From Actinokineospora globicatena (GTDB lineage Bacteria > Actinomycetota > Actinomycetes > Mycobacteriales > Pseudonocardiaceae): a DNA stretch of 64,000 bases. The position numbers and the translations under genes were made by a program. Location: positions 124,001 to 188,000 of the forward strand of contig NZ_JAMTCR010000007.1 of the NCBI RefSeq assembly GCF_024171945.1, given 5' to 3'. Within the stretch, counting starts at the first letter, position 1. Each line of letters begins with the position of its first letter. Positions 16,876 through 25,541 of the stretch are shown here, piece by piece. The notes under the pieces are model-generated. The model was not told the DNA's origin. It saw only the letters and a list, made by a program, of their open reading frames with translations, and searched no databases.

Positions 16876-17169
16876 GTGGCGCTATTCGAAGAAGTCGCCG
16901 GAATACTCCGAGAGGTCGTCGGACCGTGCGGCGGATGCCCGCCACCCATTACGCCGAACGCCACGCTCGAAGGCGACCTGCGGTTCGACAGCATCGACCT
17001 GGTCCGGGTGGACGCGGCGCTGGCCGCCCACCTGGGCACCCGGGTCGGGCTGGCCGAGCACGTGCGCGGCCTGGAGCTGGACGCGATCAGCGGCTTCACC
17101 GTCAGCGATCTCGTTGACCACGTCCACCACGTCCACCACCCAGACCGGACCGGGAACGGAGCAGCGTGA
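16876..17169 (+). CDS. Acyl carrier protein B
   Basis: 97 residues. The phosphopantetheine serine is in LRFDSIDLVRVDAALAAHLG (DSID), followed by a helix III-type DAISGFTVSDLVDHV region. GTG 16876 is chosen over an upstream in-frame ATG because of the GGAGGG site and because homology starts at ALFEEVAGIL. The tail is His-rich (DHVHHVHH). It leads an operon with a glycosyltransferase and an exporter, overlapping the former by 4 nt. A carrier so close to a glycosyltransferase hints that sugar transfer may occur on a carrier-bound intermediate, which is speculation. Confidence 0.83.
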   Translation: MALFEEVAGILREVVGPCGGCPPPITPNATLEGDLRFDSIDLVRVDAALAAHLGTRVGLAEHVRGLELDAISGFTVSDLVDHVHHVHHPDRTGNGAA

Positions 17170-18344
17170 GCCGCTTCCTGTTCGTCGTGCCCCCGCTCGC
17201 GGGCCACGTGAACCCCACCATCGGGCTCGGCGCGGCACTGGCGGCGCGGGGCCACGACGTCGCCTGGTGCGGCCCTGAGCTGCACATCCGCCCGTTGCTG
17301 GGCCCGGACGCGGTGGTCCACCCGACCGGCACCCGGCTGCACCGGCCGCAGGCTGGCCACGGGCTGGCCGCGATCCGCTCGGTGTGGGACCGGTTCATCG
17401 TGCCGTTCGCCCGCTTCAGCCTCCCGGCCGTGGAGAAGGCGGTGCTGGACGCGCGGCCCGACGTCGTGGTCGTCGACCAACATTCCCCCGCGGGGGCGAT
17501 AGCGGCGCACCGCCTCGGCGTCCCGTGGGCGACCCTGGCCGCGTCGACGATGGAGCTCGGCGAGCCGCTGGCGGACATGCCCCGGGTGCTGGCCTGGCTG
17601 CACGGCCGGATGCGGCACCTGTGGGACAAGGCCGGGATGCCCGCCGACGAGTACTTCGACCTCCGCTCGTCCCCCTACCTGCGGCTGGCCTGCACGACCA
17701 AGGCGCTGACCGGCGCGCTGCCGGACGACTTCGTCGGCGTCGGCCCGATCCTCGCCGCGCGCCCCGGGCAGCCCGACTTCCCGTGGGACTGGCTGGACCA
17801 GGGCAAACAGCACGTCCTGGTGTCCGTCGGCACGCTCGCCGACGACGTCTCCGAGCGGTTCCTGCGGGAAGTAGCCGCAGCGCTGACGCCCCTGGGTGAT
17901 CAGCTGCAGGCGGTGTTCGTCGCCCCGCCCGAGGTCCTGCCCGACCTGCCCGCGCACCTGGTCGCGCTGCCCAGGGTGCCGATGCTGGCGCTGCTGCCGC
18001 GCGTCGACCTGGTCGTCTCGCACGGCGGCCTCAACACCGTCTGCGAGTCGCTCGCCCACGGCGTCCCGCTGGTCGTCGCGCCCATCCGGCACGACCAGCC
18101 GATCAACGCCAACGGTGTGGTCGCCGCGGGTGCGGGCCTGCGGGTCGGCTTCGCCAGGGCGGACGCTGAGCAGCTGCGCGCCGCCGTCACCACAGTCCTC
18201 GGCGACCCGGCCCACCGGGTCGCCGCCGCCCAGGTCCGCCAGTCGTTCGCCTCGGCGGGCGGTGCCGACGCCGCCGCGGCGGCGCTGGTGGACCTGGCCA
18301 CCCGGTCGCCGGCAGCAGCCGGCATGAGCAGGAGCACGTCATGA
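17166..18344 (+). CDS. MGT/UGT-type glycosyltransferase (GT-B)
   Basis: 392 residues. N-terminal VVPPLAGHVNPTIGLGAALA is the acceptor-domain start of macrolide/antibiotic glycosyltransferases; the C-terminal donor site contains SHGGLNTVCESLAHGVPLV and APIRHDQPINA, the PSPG-like signature. No sugar-biosynthesis genes (dehydratases, epimerases) are nearby, so the donor is likely a common NDP-hexose or UDP-sugar. Overlaps ACP B (GTGA) and the ABC ATPase (ATGA), so product glycosylation and export are probably co-expressed; self-protection is possible. Confidence 0.88.
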   Translation: MSRFLFVVPPLAGHVNPTIGLGAALAARGHDVAWCGPELHIRPLLGPDAVVHPTGTRLHRPQAGHGLAAIRSVWDRFIVPFARFSLPAVEKAVLDARPDVVVVDQHSPAGAIAAHRLGVPWATLAASTMELGEPLADMPRVLAWLHGRMRHLWDKAGMPADEYFDLRSSPYLRLACTTKALTGALPDDFVGVGPILAARPGQPDFPWDWLDQGKQHVLVSVGTLADDVSERFLREVAAALTPLGDQLQAVFVAPPEVLPDLPAHLVALPRVPMLALLPRVDLVVSHGGLNTVCESLAHGVPLVVAPIRHDQPINANGVVAAGAGLRVGFARADAEQLRAAVTTVLGDPAHRVAAAQVRQSFASAGGADAAAAALVDLATRSPAAAGMSRSTS

Positions 18345-19294
18345 TCGAGGTCAAGGGACTGCGCAAGTCCTTCACGCTGGGCAAACGGCGCAAGACCCGC
18401 ACCGTCGAGGCCGTGCGCGGCGTCGACCTGTCGGTCGCGGAGGGCGAGATCTTCGGCTTCCTCGGCCCCAACGGCGCGGGCAAGACGACCACCGCCCGCA
18501 TCCTGTGCACGCTGCTCGAGCCCGACGGCGGTGAAGCGGTCATCGCGGGCGCTGACCTGCGCAAGGACCCGGGCGCGGTGCGGACCAAGGTCGGCTACGT
18601 CCCGCAGGGCGGCACCACGACCGACGAGGTCACCGCCCGCGAGGAGCTGGTGCTGCAGGCCAGGATGTACGGGATCGGCAAGGCGGAGGCGATCGAGCGG
18701 GCCGAGAAGGCGCTGGCCGCCTTCGAGCTCACCGAGTTCGCCGACCGGGCCTGCCGCACATACTCCGGTGGTCAGCGCCGCCGGGTGGACATCGCGATGG
18801 GCATCATCCACGAGCCCAAGGTGCTGTTCCTCGACGAGCCGACCACCGGCCTGGACCCGCAGTCGCGGGCGCACCTGTGGGACGAGGTCCGCAGGCTGCG
18901 CGACACCGGCATGACGGTCTTCCTCACCACGCACTACCTGGAGGAGGCCGACGCGCTGTGCGACCGGATCGCGATCATCGACCACGGTGAGATCGTCGCG
19001 CTGGGCACCCCCACCGAGCTCAAGCACGGGGTGGCGGGCGATGTGGTCACCGTCGGCCTCAACGGCAGCGGACCGCGCGCGGCCGAGCTGCTCGACGGGC
19101 ACGACTACGTGCGCAAGCTCGAACTCGGCGACGACGGCCTGCGGCTCTACGTCGACGACGGCACCACCGCGATGGCGCAGATCATGCGGGTGCTCGACGC
19201 GGGCGACATCCACTTCGACACCGTGGAGCTGCACCGGCCCAGCCTCGACGACGTGTTCCTGATCAAGACCGGCCGCTCGCTGCGGGACAAGTAG
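18341..19294 (+). CDS. Daunorubicin-resistance-type ABC transporter ATPase
   Basis: 317 residues: Walker A FLGPNGAGKTTTARIL, Q-loop VPQGG, signature YSGGQRRRVDIAMG, Walker B VLFLDEPTTGLD, H-loop FLTTHY. The C-terminal extension ending HRPSLDDVFLIKTGRSLR is typical of DrrA-like export ATPases. Paired with the downstream permease; likely exports the cluster product. Confidence 0.93.
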   Translation: MIEVKGLRKSFTLGKRRKTRTVEAVRGVDLSVAEGEIFGFLGPNGAGKTTTARILCTLLEPDGGEAVIAGADLRKDPGAVRTKVGYVPQGGTTTDEVTAREELVLQARMYGIGKAEAIERAEKALAAFELTEFADRACRTYSGGQRRRVDIAMGIIHEPKVLFLDEPTTGLDPQSRAHLWDEVRRLRDTGMTVFLTTHYLEEADALCDRIAIIDHGEIVALGTPTELKHGVAGDVVTVGLNGSGPRAAELLDGHDYVRKLELGDDGLRLYVDDGTTAMAQIMRVLDAGDIHFDTVELHRPSLDDVFLIKTGRSLRDK

Positions 19295-19303
19295 GAGTTG
19301 GAC

Positions 19304-20068
19304 ATGAAGTTCCTCCGTGACACCTGGCTGATCTTCACCCGCCAGATGCTGCTGGTGTGGCGCACCCCGGCCCGCCTGGTGATCGGGTTCGTGCAGCCCA
19401 TCGCGTACCTGGTGCTGTTCGCCCCGCTGCTCAAGACCGCGCTGGCCCCGACCGGCGCGCAGACCTACGCCGACGCCTACCGGGTGTACGTGCCCGGCCT
19501 GCTGGTGGTGCTGGTGCTGCTCAGCGGCTTCTTCGCCGGGTTCCAGCTGCTCGGCGAGCTGCGCTCGGGGGTGATCGAGCGCTCCAGGGTGACCCCGGTC
19601 AGCCGCACCGCGCTCATCCTCGGCCGGGCGTTCTCCGAGGTGGTGACCCTGATGGGCCAGGCGGTGGTGATCACCGTGGTCGCGCTGCCGTTCGGCCTGA
19701 CGGTGCACCTGGGCTGGCTGATGCTGGCCTACCTGATGCTGGCCCTCATGGCCCTGATGGCCTGCGCCCTGTCCTACGCGATGGCCATGCTCATCCCGTC
19801 CCCCGCGGCGCTCGGCCCGCTGATCAACAGCATCTCCCAGCCGCTGTCGCTGCTCTCCGGCGTCCTGCTGCCGCTGTCGCTGGCCCCGGGCTGGCTGGTC
19901 GCCATCGCCGAGTGGAACCCGATCTACTGGACCACCAACGGCACCCGCTCCCTGTTCACCGGCAACCCCGGCGACGTGTCGGTCTGGGCCGGGATGCTGA
20001 TCGTCATCGCCCTGGCGGCCCTGACCGTCACCTGGGCCACCCGCATGTTCGCCCGCCAGGTCCGCTGA
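19304..20068 (+). CDS. ABC-2 type permease (DrrB-like)
   Basis: 254 residues with about six hydrophobic helices, for example LVIGFVQPIAYLVLFAPLL, and a conserved ELRSGVIERSRVTPVSRTA cytoplasmic loop matching DrrB/ABC-2 exporters. ATG 19304 is preferred to TTG 19298 because an AGGAG site ends 6 nt before it. Last gene of the rightward operon; a strong terminator follows 15 nt after the stop. Confidence 0.92.
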   Translation: MKFLRDTWLIFTRQMLLVWRTPARLVIGFVQPIAYLVLFAPLLKTALAPTGAQTYADAYRVYVPGLLVVLVLLSGFFAGFQLLGELRSGVIERSRVTPVSRTALILGRAFSEVVTLMGQAVVITVVALPFGLTVHLGWLMLAYLMLALMALMACALSYAMAMLIPSPAALGPLINSISQPLSLLSGVLLPLSLAPGWLVAIAEWNPIYWTTNGTRSLFTGNPGDVSVWAGMLIVIALAALTVTWATRMFARQVR

Positions 20069-20082
20069 CACCGACTGTCGGA

Positions 20083-20118
20083 GGAAAAGGCCCCGGGGTC
20101 ACCCCCGGGGCCTTTTCC
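20083..20118. terminator. Perfect 16-bp-stem bidirectional terminator
   Basis: GGAAAAGGCCCCGGGG (20083-20098), loop TCAC, then its exact complement (20103-20118) ending CCTTTTCC. The stem is flanked by A-run and T-run halves on both strands, so it can act in both directions. It lies 15 nt after the ABC permease stop. Confidence 0.9.
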
Positions 20119-20149
20119 TTGGTCCGAGAACAGTCGATTTCCGGGCAGC

Positions 20150-20185
20150 GGAAATAGCCCGGAGGTGACCTTCCGGGCTATTTCC
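20150..20185 (-). terminator. 14-bp-stem terminator for the leftward operon
   Basis: GGAAATAGCCCGGA (20150-20163), an 8-nt loop, and the perfect complement (20172-20185). It lies 15 nt beyond the stop of the leftward oxygenase gene. Together with 20083-20118 it makes two back-to-back insulators between convergent operons. Confidence 0.82.
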
Positions 20186-20200
20186 ACCAGGGCCGAACCG

Positions 20201-21112
20201 CTATTCGCGCCAGAGGGTCGGGCAGTAGGTGGGGTCGGTGTAGTCGGGCATTCCCTCGGCGTTGCGGCGGACCAGGACGTCGTGGTTGTAGAACACGGGG
20301 GTGCCGTCGGGCTTGAGGTAGGGGCGGAACCGGTTGGCGCCGTCCTGCAGGTGCAGGGAGATGGCCCGGCGGGGCAGGTCGGCGAGGTTGGCGCCGCTGC
20401 CGTGGTAGGTGCGGCAGTGGTGGAAGCTGACGTGTCCCTTGGGGATGATCATCGGGATCTTGCGCACCTCGGCGCCGTTGTGCGCGGCGTTGGCGTGCAG
20501 CAGGTCCTCGAGCTCGGAGCGGTCGCGGTGGGCGAAGTGCCTGGTCGAGTCGTCGCCGGGGATCTCCGCCCAGGTGTTGCTGCCGTCGACCATGGTGATG
20601 GTGCCCATGCGCTCGTCGCAGTCGTGGAACGGGATGAACGCGGTGAGCATCCGCTCGGAGGTGCAGGTCTGCCAGTAGTGCCGGTCCATGTGCCACGGGA
20701 CCTGGTTGGACTGCTCGTCGGGGCGCGGCGGCTTGAGGATCAGGGTGCTCTGCCAGACCCGGATCTCCTCGGCCTGCGCCAGCCGGGCCGCGACCGCGCC
20801 GAGCAGCGGCTTGCGCAGGATCGCGGCGACCTCGTCGCTCTCGTAGTGGACGTAGTCGTTGTGCCGCTGGACATCGCCCTTCTCCGGGGTCCAGTAGGCC
20901 AGGTTCGGCGGGCGCAGCGGGAGGCGGCGGTCGGTGTGCCCGGCGTAGAACCGCTCGGTTGCCTCGACCATGGTGTCCATCTCGGCGTCGCTGAACAGCT
21001 TGCGCGAGAGGTACCAGCCGCGTCTGCCGTACTCGGCGACCTCGTCGTCGGTGGGCAGCAGCGCCCGCTCGGCGTCGGTCAGCGCGAAGGCGTGGGTGAG
21101 TTCGGCGGTCAC
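20201..21112 (-). CDS. Phytanoyl-CoA dioxygenase-family Fe(II)/2OG oxygenase
   Basis: 303 residues. The facial triad is readable: PWHMDRHYW (His141, Asp143) and the distal His237 in CRTYHGSGANL, with Arg248/249 in LPRRAISLHL as the 2-oxoglutarate-binding residue. Family members hydroxylate, halogenate or desaturate carrier-bound or free substrates; halogenases lack the Asp, so this is probably a hydroxylase or desaturase. GTG 21112 overlaps the hydroxymandelate synthase stop by 4 nt. Last gene of the operon. Confidence 0.87.
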   Translation of the reverse strand: MTAELTHAFALTDAERALLPTDDEVAEYGRRGWYLSRKLFSDAEMDTMVEATERFYAGHTDRRLPLRPPNLAYWTPEKGDVQRHNDYVHYESDEVAAILRKPLLGAVAARLAQAEEIRVWQSTLILKPPRPDEQSNQVPWHMDRHYWQTCTSERMLTAFIPFHDCDERMGTITMVDGSNTWAEIPGDDSTRHFAHRDRSELEDLLHANAAHNGAEVRKIPMIIPKGHVSFHHCRTYHGSGANLADLPRRAISLHLQDGANRFRPYLKPDGTPVFYNHDVLVRRNAEGMPDYTDPTYCPTLWRE

Positions 21113-22128
21113 TGGGCTGCTCCTCGGTCGTGCTCCCCGGTGCGCTCGCGCTCGACGGCCTCGTAGAGCGCCTTGATGTTGGCGCTGCCGAAGGTGAGCG
21201 CGCCGAGGCGCTCGATGACCTCGAAGAACAGCGTGCGCCGGGGGTGGGTGGTCTGGGTGAAGATCTGGAACAGCTCGCCCTCGTTGTCCTGGTCGACCAG
21301 GATGTTGAGCTCGCGCAGCTGCTCCACCGGCACGGCGACGTGGTCGAAGCGCTCGGCCAGCGCGTCGTAGTAGCTGCCGGGGGTGGTCAGGAAGCCGACG
21401 CCGCGCTCGCGCAGGGTGCGCACGGCGGTCGCGATGTCGGCGGTGCGGAAGGCCAGGTGCTGCACGCCGGGGCCGTGGTGGGCGGCGAGGAAGTCGTCGA
21501 TCTGGCCCGGGTTCGCGGTGGTGTCGGGTTCGAGCAGGGTCAGCGTGACCTCCTTGGACACGCTCTGCACGACCTTGGAGTTCATCGCCTGGCCGCCGAC
21601 CTCGATGTGCTCCTCGAAGATCTGCTTGAAGCCGAGCACCCGCTCGTAGTACTCGACGGTCGGGTCCAGCTCGCCCGGCGCCACGCAGGCCGCGATGTGG
21701 TCGACGGCGTCGAGCAGCTCCAGCGCGTCCTCGTCCGACTCGGTCGAGGCCTCCACTGTGGACAGGAGTTCACCCGGTCGGACGAACACGTGGCCGACGT
21801 CGCCGAAGCCGGTGACGCGGGTGCCGGTCGCGGTGGCGCCCCTGGCCAACGCCTCGGCCAGCGCGGCGTCCGGGTCGTCGGTCGACAGCGCGACCGTGGC
21901 GAGGCCGTCGCCGTGCGCGGCGACGTAGGCCGACGCGGGGTGGTCGGCAGTGCGCGCGCTGGTGAGCAGCACCAGGATGCCGCCTTGGCGCAGCAGGACC
22001 GAGTGGTGGTCGGGCCGGTCGCGTACCCAGCCGTGCACCCGGAAGCCGTACTGGGCGCGCAACGCGGCGGCGACCTCGTCGGCGTCACCGACGTAGAACT
22101 CGACGTGGTCTATGTCTTGTACGTGCAT
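21109..22128 (-). CDS. hmaS: 4-Hydroxymandelate synthase
   Basis: 339 residues, related to 4-hydroxyphenylpyruvate dioxygenase. Iron ligands: His144 (VDHIAACV), His224 (GVQHLAF) and Glu303 (FFEVIERLGA). The substrate-side segments QAMNSKVVQSVSKEVTLTLL, TTPGSYYDAL and FGSANIKALYEAVERERTG match hydroxymandelate synthases of glycopeptide clusters rather than HPPD. Reaction: 4-hydroxyphenylpyruvate + O2 to 4-hydroxymandelate + CO2. Oxidation to 4-hydroxybenzoylformate would be done by the enzyme at 28873-29946. An AAGAGGT site precedes ATG 22128. HPPD itself cannot be fully excluded without an alignment, but co-location with hydroxymandelate oxidase supports the call. Confidence 0.9.
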   Translation of the reverse strand: MHVQDIDHVEFYVGDADEVAAALRAQYGFRVHGWVRDRPDHHSVLLRQGGILVLLTSARTADHPASAYVAAHGDGLATVALSTDDPDAALAEALARGATATGTRVTGFGDVGHVFVRPGELLSTVEASTESDEDALELLDAVDHIAACVAPGELDPTVEYYERVLGFKQIFEEHIEVGGQAMNSKVVQSVSKEVTLTLLEPDTTANPGQIDDFLAAHHGPGVQHLAFRTADIATAVRTLRERGVGFLTTPGSYYDALAERFDHVAVPVEQLRELNILVDQDNEGELFQIFTQTTHPRRTLFFEVIERLGALTFGSANIKALYEAVERERTGEHDRGAAQ

Positions 22129-22156
22129 GTTGGACCTCTTGGCCGGAGGGCTGGGG

Positions 22157-23431
22157 TTAGCGCGCGTGGTGGGTGGGGGTGCGGGTCAGTCGGGTGGCGG
22201 GCCGCCCGAGCAGCAGGCTGACGTTGTGCCCGCCGAAGGCGAACGAGTTCGACAGCGCGGCGTCGACCCGGCCGTGCCGAGCGGAGCCGCGCACGTGGTC
22301 GAGCGCGCACTCCGGGTCGGGGTCGTCGAGGTTGTGGGTCGGGGGGAGGGTGGAGTTCGACACCGCCAGCGCGGTGATCGCGGCCTCCACCGCGCCGGAA
22401 CCGCCGAGCATGTGCCCGGTGAGCGCCTTGATGGAGCTGACCGCCGGGCTCTCGGTGCCGAACACCGCGTGGATGGCGGCTGCCTCTGCCGCGTCACCGA
22501 GCGGGGTCGATGTGCCGTGCGCGTTGATGTAGTCCACATCAGACGGTGTGAGGCCCGCGTCAGCGACGGCGCGCCGCATGACCGAAGCGGCCCCCGAGCC
22601 GTCCGGGCGCGGGGTGGTCGGGTGGTGGGCGTCGGTGCTGACGGCCCAGCCGAGCAGGCCCGCGTACGCGGACGCGCCCCGGGCGTCGGCGAAGTCGGCG
22701 CGTTCGACGACCAGGACACCGGCGCCCTCACCGAGGACGAACCCGTTGCGGCGCTTGTCGAACGGCCTGCTCGCGGCGGTCGGGTCCGCGCCCCAGCCGC
22801 GCGCGAGCGCCCAGGCGTTGGCGAACGCCGACGCGACCGTCGGGTGCAGCGCCGTGTCGCTCCCGCCGCACACCACGACATCGGCCTCACCGCCGCGGAT
22901 GAGTCGCAGCGCCTCGGCGATGGACTGGGCGCCCGCCGCGCAGGCCGTCGCGATGCACGAGCTGTAGCCGCGGATGCCGTGCTTGATCGCGATCCGGGCG
23001 GCCGCCATGTTCGGCAGCATCCCGGGCAGCAGGTACGGGCTCACCTTGGCGCGGCCGCGTTCCCGCCGCTGCGCGGCGAAGTGCTCGTAGGTCTCCAGGC
23101 CCGCGCCGCCGGTCGACACGACGACGGCGACTCGTTCCGGGTCGACGTCCGTGCCGACGGTGATCCTGGCGTCGGCGAGCGCGTCGTCGGCGGCCGCCAT
23201 CGCCTGGAGCACGAACCGGTCGACGGCCTTGGCGGACTTGGCGTCCATCACCTCGGTCGGGTCGATGTCGGGCGCGATGCCCGCGGCGTCGAGCAGTCCG
23301 GCGAGCGGGTGGCCCTCGGGTGGGGTCACGACGCCGGACCGGCCGACGCACAACGCGTCGAACACGTCAGCAGGCTTGCGCCCGAGCGGGGTGACCAGGC
23401 CGATCCCGGTGATGGCTGCGGCGGGTCTCAT
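22157..23431 (-). CDS. FabF-type beta-ketoacyl synthase, complete triad
   Basis: 424 residues, full KASII length. Catalytic residues: Cys164 (IATACAAGAQS), His305 (NAHGTSTPLGD), Lys335 (SSIKALTG) and His340 (GHMLGGSG). This should be a competent condensing enzyme acting on carrier-bound substrates, resembling KS-alpha of type II systems. There is no ketoreductase or dehydratase in the cluster, so the beta-keto group may be kept or used in cyclisation. ATGA overlap with the upstream ligase gene. Confidence 0.9.
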   Translation of the reverse strand: MRPAAAITGIGLVTPLGRKPADVFDALCVGRSGVVTPPEGHPLAGLLDAAGIAPDIDPTEVMDAKSAKAVDRFVLQAMAAADDALADARITVGTDVDPERVAVVVSTGGAGLETYEHFAAQRRERGRAKVSPYLLPGMLPNMAAARIAIKHGIRGYSSCIATACAAGAQSIAEALRLIRGGEADVVVCGGSDTALHPTVASAFANAWALARGWGADPTAASRPFDKRRNGFVLGEGAGVLVVERADFADARGASAYAGLLGWAVSTDAHHPTTPRPDGSGAASVMRRAVADAGLTPSDVDYINAHGTSTPLGDAAEAAAIHAVFGTESPAVSSIKALTGHMLGGSGAVEAAITALAVSNSTLPPTHNLDDPDPECALDHVRGSARHGRVDAALSNSFAFGGHNVSLLLGRPATRLTRTPTHHAR

Positions 23432-25041
23432 CGCGCGGCCAACGTCTTCAGGTACTGCTCGCGCAGCGCGACCTTGCGGACCTTCCCGGTCGGACCCAAC
23501 GGGATCCGGTCCTCGTCGACCACCACGACCTCGCGGAGGGTGGCGGCGACATCGGGGCCGAGAGCCGCGCGGATCGCGTCGTCCCGGTTGGCGTTCGGGT
23601 CACCGGCGGCGTCGAGTTGGAGCAGGACGTCGGTGACGACACCGCTGTCGGTGCGGACCGCGACGACCGTGCAGTCGGCGACATCCGGGCAGGCGTTGAG
23701 GACCCGCTCCTCGGAAAGCGCTGTGTGCAAACGCTTTCCACCGCCCAGGTCGACGGAGTCGACGAGCCGGTCGACGTGGTAGAAGTAGCCCTCCTCGTCG
23801 CGGTAGACGAGGTCACCGGTGAGGAAGTAGCCACGCACGCGGGTGCGGTAGGTGGTCACCGAGTCGTTCCAGTACCCCAGCGACAGCGTGGGTGACTTGG
23901 TGCCCAGCTCCCCCACCTCCCCCGGTGCCTGTTCGTTGCCGTCGGGGTCGAGCACGACCGGCTCGGCGAAGGCGTGGGGCTTGCCGATGCAGCGGCCGTA
24001 CCGGCTCGTCTCGGTGGTGTGGGTGATGTAGAAGTGCGAGTGGCCCATCTCGCTGGAGCCAAGGCCGTCGATGAACGCCGACCCCGGCTTGCGGACGCGG
24101 CCCTCGCGGGTGGAGACCTCCCGGTACCCCAGGGAGATCAGCCTGCGGATGTGCGCCTCGTGCGCGCAGTCGCCGGTGTTCCACCACAGCGCCACCGAGT
24201 CCAGGTCACGGCCGCGCAGGTCGGTCTTGGCCATCTCCGACCAGGTCGCGGCGAACCCGAGGACACCGCTGGGGCGCCACTGCTCGATCGCGTCGACCAC
24301 CGCCGGTCCGGTCTGCGTGGACAGGGCCAGCAGTTGGCTCTCGCTGGCCAGGGCCAGGTTCAGCGCGATGAGGGTGGCGGCGTGCGGCGCGGGCAGGGCG
24401 GAGAGGATCCGGTCGGTGCCCTGCGCCTTCGGCATCCGCAGACGGTGCTTGTTGGCCGCGAACAGGCTGGAATGCGAGTGCAGCACGGCTTTCGGGACAC
24501 CGGTGGTGCCGGACGAGTGGGTGATCGCGACCGGGTCGTCCTGGTGGAAGCGGTACGGATCGGGCGCCTGGTCGGGGTCGCCGAGCCCGAGGTCTTCGAT
24601 CGGGGCGAGCAGCGCCACGCCGTGCGGGGCCAGTGCCTCGCGGCGAGCGGCGTCGGCGAGGACACCGACGGCGCCGAGCCTGCTGACGTAGAGCGCGGTG
24701 ATCTCCGGTGCCAGCTTGGCGTTGATGAGCGCGGGGATGGCGCCGAGCCGGGCCAGCGCGAGGAACGTGAGGATGTTGTCCGCGGCGGCGGTCGCGGTGA
24801 CCGCCACCGGGTCCCGCCTGCCGATGCCCAGCGCGTGCAGCGAGGCGGCCCGCGCCCGGACCCGCTCGTCGAGCACCCGCACGGTGAGCGCAGTCCACGC
24901 CGGGACGTCCTCCACCGCGGTGTCGAAGGTGAACGCGGGCCGGTCGAGGTCGCCGCCCAGTGCCACCAGGGTGGTCAACACGTTCCCGGCGCCCAACTCC
25001 GGCGCGCCCGCCAGCCTGGCCCTGTCGCTCGTGGCCCTCAT
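23428..25041 (-). CDS. Adenylate-forming (ANL) ligase 1
   Basis: 537 residues. P-loop ITHSSGTTGVPKAVLHSH (SSGTTGVPK at 176-184) and the C-terminal catalytic Lys520 in GPTGKVRKVAL; YFLTGDLVYRDEEGYFYHVD covers the A7-A8 region. It would adenylate a carboxylate and load it on CoA or a carrier protein. Because CreM-type diazotases are ANL enzymes that use ATP and nitrite, one of the two ligases in this operon could instead activate nitrite for diazotisation. Overlaps both neighbours by 4 nt. Confidence 0.86.
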   Translation of the reverse strand: MRATSDRARLAGAPELGAGNVLTTLVALGGDLDRPAFTFDTAVEDVPAWTALTVRVLDERVRARAASLHALGIGRRDPVAVTATAAADNILTFLALARLGAIPALINAKLAPEITALYVSRLGAVGVLADAARREALAPHGVALLAPIEDLGLGDPDQAPDPYRFHQDDPVAITHSSGTTGVPKAVLHSHSSLFAANKHRLRMPKAQGTDRILSALPAPHAATLIALNLALASESQLLALSTQTGPAVVDAIEQWRPSGVLGFAATWSEMAKTDLRGRDLDSVALWWNTGDCAHEAHIRRLISLGYREVSTREGRVRKPGSAFIDGLGSSEMGHSHFYITHTTETSRYGRCIGKPHAFAEPVVLDPDGNEQAPGEVGELGTKSPTLSLGYWNDSVTTYRTRVRGYFLTGDLVYRDEEGYFYHVDRLVDSVDLGGGKRLHTALSEERVLNACPDVADCTVVAVRTDSGVVTDVLLQLDAAGDPNANRDDAIRAALGPDVAATLREVVVVDEDRIPLGPTGKVRKVALREQYLKTLAAR

Positions 25042-25541
25042 GCCCGCTCCCTCGCCATGACCAGGACGGCTTCCGCCCGGTCGCTCCCACCCGCCACCTC
25101 GGCGGTGATGACCAACGCCGCGTCCGCCTCCCCGGCCGCGAACAGCAACTCGGCGCACACCACCGCGTCCGCCATCGGGTCTCCGGTGGGGCTGGTGCAC
25201 ACCACGGGACCCGCCAGACCCCACCGAGCCGCGATGTGCCCCAGCACCGCGTTCGGGTTGGACTGGAAGAACAGCAGCGGCGCGACCCGCGCACCGGTCG
25301 CCACCGCGTCGGCGACCGCGTCCGCGCTGGTCACGTCGCCGTTGACGCTGGCGAGCACGATCGCGGTCCGCTCGGGGACGATCTCGCCGTCGTAGCCGCT
25401 CATGCACCGGTTGGCGACTTCAGCGACCAGCGGGTTGAACGTGGAGACGACGAACCCGGTCACCGGTGTGATGGTGTCCACATCGGACTCCGGCCAGCTC
25501 GCGCCCGCGACCACGACACTCGCTTCGACGGTGGCGCTCAT
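25038..25541 (-). CDS. Truncated ketosynthase-like protein
   Basis: 167 residues, about 40% of a ketosynthase. The stretch FFQSNPNAVLGHIAARWGLA followed by PVVCTSPTGDPMADAVV corresponds to the ketosynthase region around the active-site turn, with a Cys at the expected place, as in the small KS N-terminal-like proteins of aryl-polyene-type loci. The C-terminal half with the two His residues is absent. It overlaps complete KS genes on both sides of the neighbouring ligase, suggesting a KS partner or chain-length-factor-like role. The intact ATGA overlaps on both ends argue against a degraded pseudogene. Confidence 0.72.
   Translation of the reverse strand: MSATVEASVVVAGASWPESDVDTITPVTGFVVSTFNPLVAEVANRCMSGYDGEIVPERTAIVLASVNGDVTSADAVADAVATGARVAPLLFFQSNPNAVLGHIAARWGLAGPVVCTSPTGDPMADAVVCAELLFAAGEADAALVITAEVAGGSDRAEAVLVMARERA

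Noticed and set aside
17900..20071. 723-codon open frame on the minus strand
   Set aside because: It lies opposite the glycosyltransferase and ABC transporter genes, has low-complexity Gln/His/Arg-rich translation and no family motif; it is a high-GC shadow frame.
21109..22128. 4-Hydroxyphenylpyruvate dioxygenase of tyrosine breakdown
   Set aside because: Segments around residues 180-200 and the C-terminus match hydroxymandelate synthases better, hydroxymandelate oxidase is nearby, and no homogentisate genes are present.
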